The notes under the pieces: generated by a model
The model's input: only the letters and a program-made list of their open reading frames with translations
The model's database searches: none
What the model was told of the DNA's origin: nothing
Program-made: the position numbers and the translations under genes
Assembly (NCBI GenBank): GCA_016165875.1
Contig: JABBOT010000002.1
Span: 18,864,120-18,928,119, forward strand
From: Acanthopleura granulata
Lineage: Eukaryota; Mollusca; Polyplacophora; Chitonida; Chitonidae
Length of the DNA: 64,000 nt
Reading direction: 5' to 3'
Part shown: one piece after another, positions 61,326-64,000 of the stretch
Position numbering within the stretch: the stretch's first letter is position 1
Layout: every line of letters starts with the position of its first letter

Positions 61326-61800
61326 AGTCAGTCGCTATGTGTATGTTATTCCAAATAAAGCTTCAATAATAATTTCACGTGATAAAGATCTCGGAATGAG
61401 GATCGAAAGCTACTGTGAACAATTACAGATGCCTTTACTTCTTGCCATTTTTACTACTGAGCCTACGAATACCATGAGTCTAAGGCAGTATGTCACTTGA
61501 ATATGTTATCAATCTTCATGTTTCCTCACTCAGGGCTTAGCGCATAAATACATAGCCTCGTGTAGTGTGTGTTCGGCGTGGTGTTATTGCGAGGTAAGAC
61601 ATCACATACTTCTGCACTGCATGAGACTCTCCACCTACAATGAGACACACGGTCTTGGTGTGATCGAAATATTATCTAACATCCTTGGACACGGTTCATG
61701 TCATGCAGGGTGCATTTTTAACATAGCTTTTGTTAGGTTAGGTATCAAACAGAATTTAACGCGAAATTACAGAAGGAAATATTAAACAATTACATGATGT

Positions 61801-61885
61801 TTAACGTTTAACATAAAATTTTTTCACTTATACGATGGCAGTCATTTTCACGTACAGGTAGAGGGAATGCGGAGTGCCCGGGTTA
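61801..61885 (-). mobile_element. SINE main family, diverged fragment
   Basis: TTTTTTCACTTATACGATGG then CAGTCATTTTCACG and GAGTGCCCGGG match the central/3' blocks. The tail block is lost. Confidence 0.55.
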
Positions 61886-61998
61886 TTCGGCAAACCGACA
61901 TTTGGCGAGTTACTGACAAATTTCTCCATGTGTTAGACCTACATATACGGATGTGCATACCATATATTGTAACACTAATTGTTTTCAACGAATGTTAG

Positions 61999-62133
61999 GC
62001 TGCGCCATAAACCATTTTTTCCACCGATGTCCCAAGAAGAGTGACGGCAGGGGAATCTACGAGCATAAATCCCCTGTGATAAGCCAGGTTTGCTATGGCT
62101 CGGGCCTCGAGTGTCCCGTCGATTTAATTAAAG
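61999..62133 (+). CDS. candidate phase 1-1 exon with four cysteines, family unknown
   Basis: Exon-like segment of 135 nt between an AG at 61997-61998 (after attgttttcaacgaatgtt) and a strong donor AAAG|gtaagc at 62134. If real it starts and ends in phase 1, the symmetry typical of shuffled extracellular modules. It encodes about 45 residues with four cysteines, including HRCPKKSDGRG and VCYGSGLECP. The frame is also open beyond both splice sites (61953-62246), which weakens the case. No family recognised. Confidence 0.2.
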
Positions 62134-62235
62134 GTAAGCGCTTTAATGACTCGTCCACGGCACGTTCCCTATACGGATACAGGGAATCTAATTCTATGTG
62201 TGAGGAGTCCACAAAAGACACGTTGTTACCTTGGA

Positions 62236-63165
62236 TGTTTAATTAACACTGCAATTTACAGACAGAGCAGATGTGTTATATTCTTCAGTCTGCCAAATAA
62301 AGTTAAGGTGTTAATTAATGTGGAACCTTAATCCTTAATCAATTTAAGACAGCCCAGATATGATATCCTTCAATCTAAGAACAAACAAAGCTACATTGTT
62401 AGGTTGGATCCTAAATGACATACAGACATGATACGCCTATACGGTCAAACAAAAGCAAGTTAATATGATAATTTAAGGCTGTAATTTACTGATATCGAAC
62501 AAATATTACCTTTTCATTCCAGTGTGAAACAATGCCAAACTTGAACTCACAGCGACCGCATTGTGAGAGGCACCTGAGTTATTACGCCTCGCTGGCGCGC
62601 TAACCTCAGCCAAATTTTTAGGATGAATGCTGTATTTTAATGACAGTTCACATGTGTTGCCCTTAAGGTCTAACAAGGCCAGTGGGTTAAGGTGGGTATT
62701 TTAACTAATGCTGTATTTTAATGACAAGTCTAACAAGGCCGGTGTGTTAGATAGAAGATGGAACCTTAATTAATGGTGCATTTTGATGACAGCCCAGATT
62801 TCATAATTTCCAGTTTAAGTTAAAACAAATTCAAACTGGTAAGATGAATCCATAATGCTGCAGTTTGATAACAGTCAGGTATGTTTCCTTTCAGTTTTAA
62901 TAAATCCAATGATACAAGATGTTACGATGAGGATTTAATGAGCTATAAGAGCCCAGATATGTTACCATTCAGTCTATGGTGAAGCAAAGCCAAAGAGTTA
63001 AAATGAGATCTTAATTAATGCTGCAAATTAAAAGACAGTCCAGGTATGTTACCTGTCAATCCACTGTCAAGCAAAGCCACGGTGTTAAGACTGAACCTTA
63101 ATCCTAAAGTTGGTGAAAGGCCAGATGTGTTGTCCCTTATTCTAAGGTTTAAAAAAGTAACAGAT
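62236..63165 (+). repeat. degenerate satellite-like tandem array, about 85-95-bp unit, roughly 10 copies
   Basis: The recurring order is TTAATTAATGCTGCAATTTA, GACAGCCCAGATATGTTACC, TTCAGTCTAAGG, AAACAAAGCCAA, GGTGTTAAGATG, GAACCTTAAT. Copies are strongly diverged. The array is interrupted by a SINE head fragment at 62538-62611. Small ORFs across it are repeat-derived. Confidence 0.8.
62538..62611 (-). mobile_element. SINE main family, tRNA-like head only
   Basis: Minus-orientation head: CTTGAACTCACAGCGACCGC, ATTGTGAGAGGCACCTGAGT, CGCTGGCGCGCTAACC. The body and tail are absent; it lies within the satellite array. Confidence 0.8.
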
Positions 63166-64000
63166 GTTAGGATGTTTAGCCTTAAAATAAAATTAAAATA
63201 AAACTCCGATCTAACAGTAATATTGTGATACACCACAGCTGTCAATCCAGAGCATTAACCATTTAGCAGAAGCCCCGAGTTCCTGGGTGTGATGTTGTGG
63301 TAGCCGCACTCGGGTGCACACTTTAAACCCCATTCCTGAACACTGGACTGAGTTCTGGATAAGACCGATTTAGAGTTATAGTTAGACTTGTGCTGTTCTA
63401 GTGGATATATATTGAGGAGATTTTCACACATTTGGTAACAGCCTGCCAATGAGTGTTTAAGATTATTTCAGACCCTTAAATATAAAGAGTTGTATGTTCA
63501 TGTAGATATAGCATTTCTATTTCATTTGATACAGTATCCTATCGATCTGATGTAACCAATCAAATATAGGGACATGACTTTTGAATTGTGAATCATTTAA
63601 TAAATGACGTTGCCCTTCACGTGGTCTCCTGGTATGTGGAAAAATACATGGGATATGAAAATGTCACCGTCATAGTTCCAGAAGAAATAGATAAAGGGAG
63701 ATAACTCAAAAGTCAAACCACTGTTTTCAGTCCCCCTTGGTTACATCCCTTGATACAACCTGCACAATTTTAACTATAAGGATGGATGACGTGGCACACA
63801 GAAGCGGTAGTTGTATTTATATTAATATGGTTAATATTTACATTAATTATGTTACATCTAAAAGCTAATATCGACAAATATCCTCTTTCTCTGTTGTAAT
63901 CTTCCCTGAAATATGACAGGAACAAAAAAAGTTTTCTCTTCACCACATTCCTAAAATATGAAAACAAAAGGATATGTACGCGCACTTTATCCGGTTTATT
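63166..64000. other. no feature recognised
   Basis: Only short ORFs without motifs and no recognised repeat. Confidence 0.4.

Noticed and set aside
1..64000. CRISPR arrays, operons, bacterial promoters, riboswitches
   Set aside because: The window is metazoan nuclear DNA with spliced genes. The tandem repeats lack regular unique spacers and no prokaryotic gene is present.

Overview
This is a eukaryotic, AT-rich, gene-poor window from a marine invertebrate, most likely a mollusc or another lophotrochozoan. The basis is two intron-bearing bilaterian developmental genes with lophotrochozoan-style divergence, long introns and intergenic DNA, and many copies of a tRNA-headed SINE of a type I associate with molluscs. 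I cannot name the species.

Two genes are certain. At 1.0-3.3 kb (+) lies a neurotrophin (NGF/BDNF/NT-3 family). A three-codon first coding exon (Met-Ala-Gln) joins, across a 1.6 kb intron, to one exon holding the signal peptide, a short histidine-rich propeptide, a furin site and a six-cysteine NGF-fold domain. A TATA box and initiator with 30-nt spacing sit upstream. At 35.3-48.1 kb (+) lies a myogenic regulatory factor (MyoD/Myf5/myogenin family) of 371 residues in three coding exons, with introns of 9.8 and 1.9 kb. All splice sites are GT-AG and the frames join cleanly. The neurotrophin is a secreted signal and the MRF a nuclear muscle-determination factor. They are not a functional pair, but their tight linkage recalls the BDNF-MYOD1 and NTF3-MYF5/6 associations of vertebrate chromosomes.

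The 32 kb between them holds no recognised gene. It carries SINE copies (one with a perfect 15-bp target duplication), minisatellites, inverted repeats and one candidate signal-peptide exon at 21.0 kb. Downstream of the MRF are low-confidence exon candidates: a minus-strand terminal exon with its own poly(A) signal, converging on the MRF (48.7-49.2 kb); an ependymin-like internal exon (54.6-54.8 kb); and two cysteine-bearing exon-like segments (55.8 and 62.0 kb). The last 6 kb is dense in SINEs and ends in a degenerate satellite array.

There is no sign of a bacterial, phage, CRISPR or operon-type system. Exon candidates other than the two main genes rest on reading frame and splice signals only and need transcript support.
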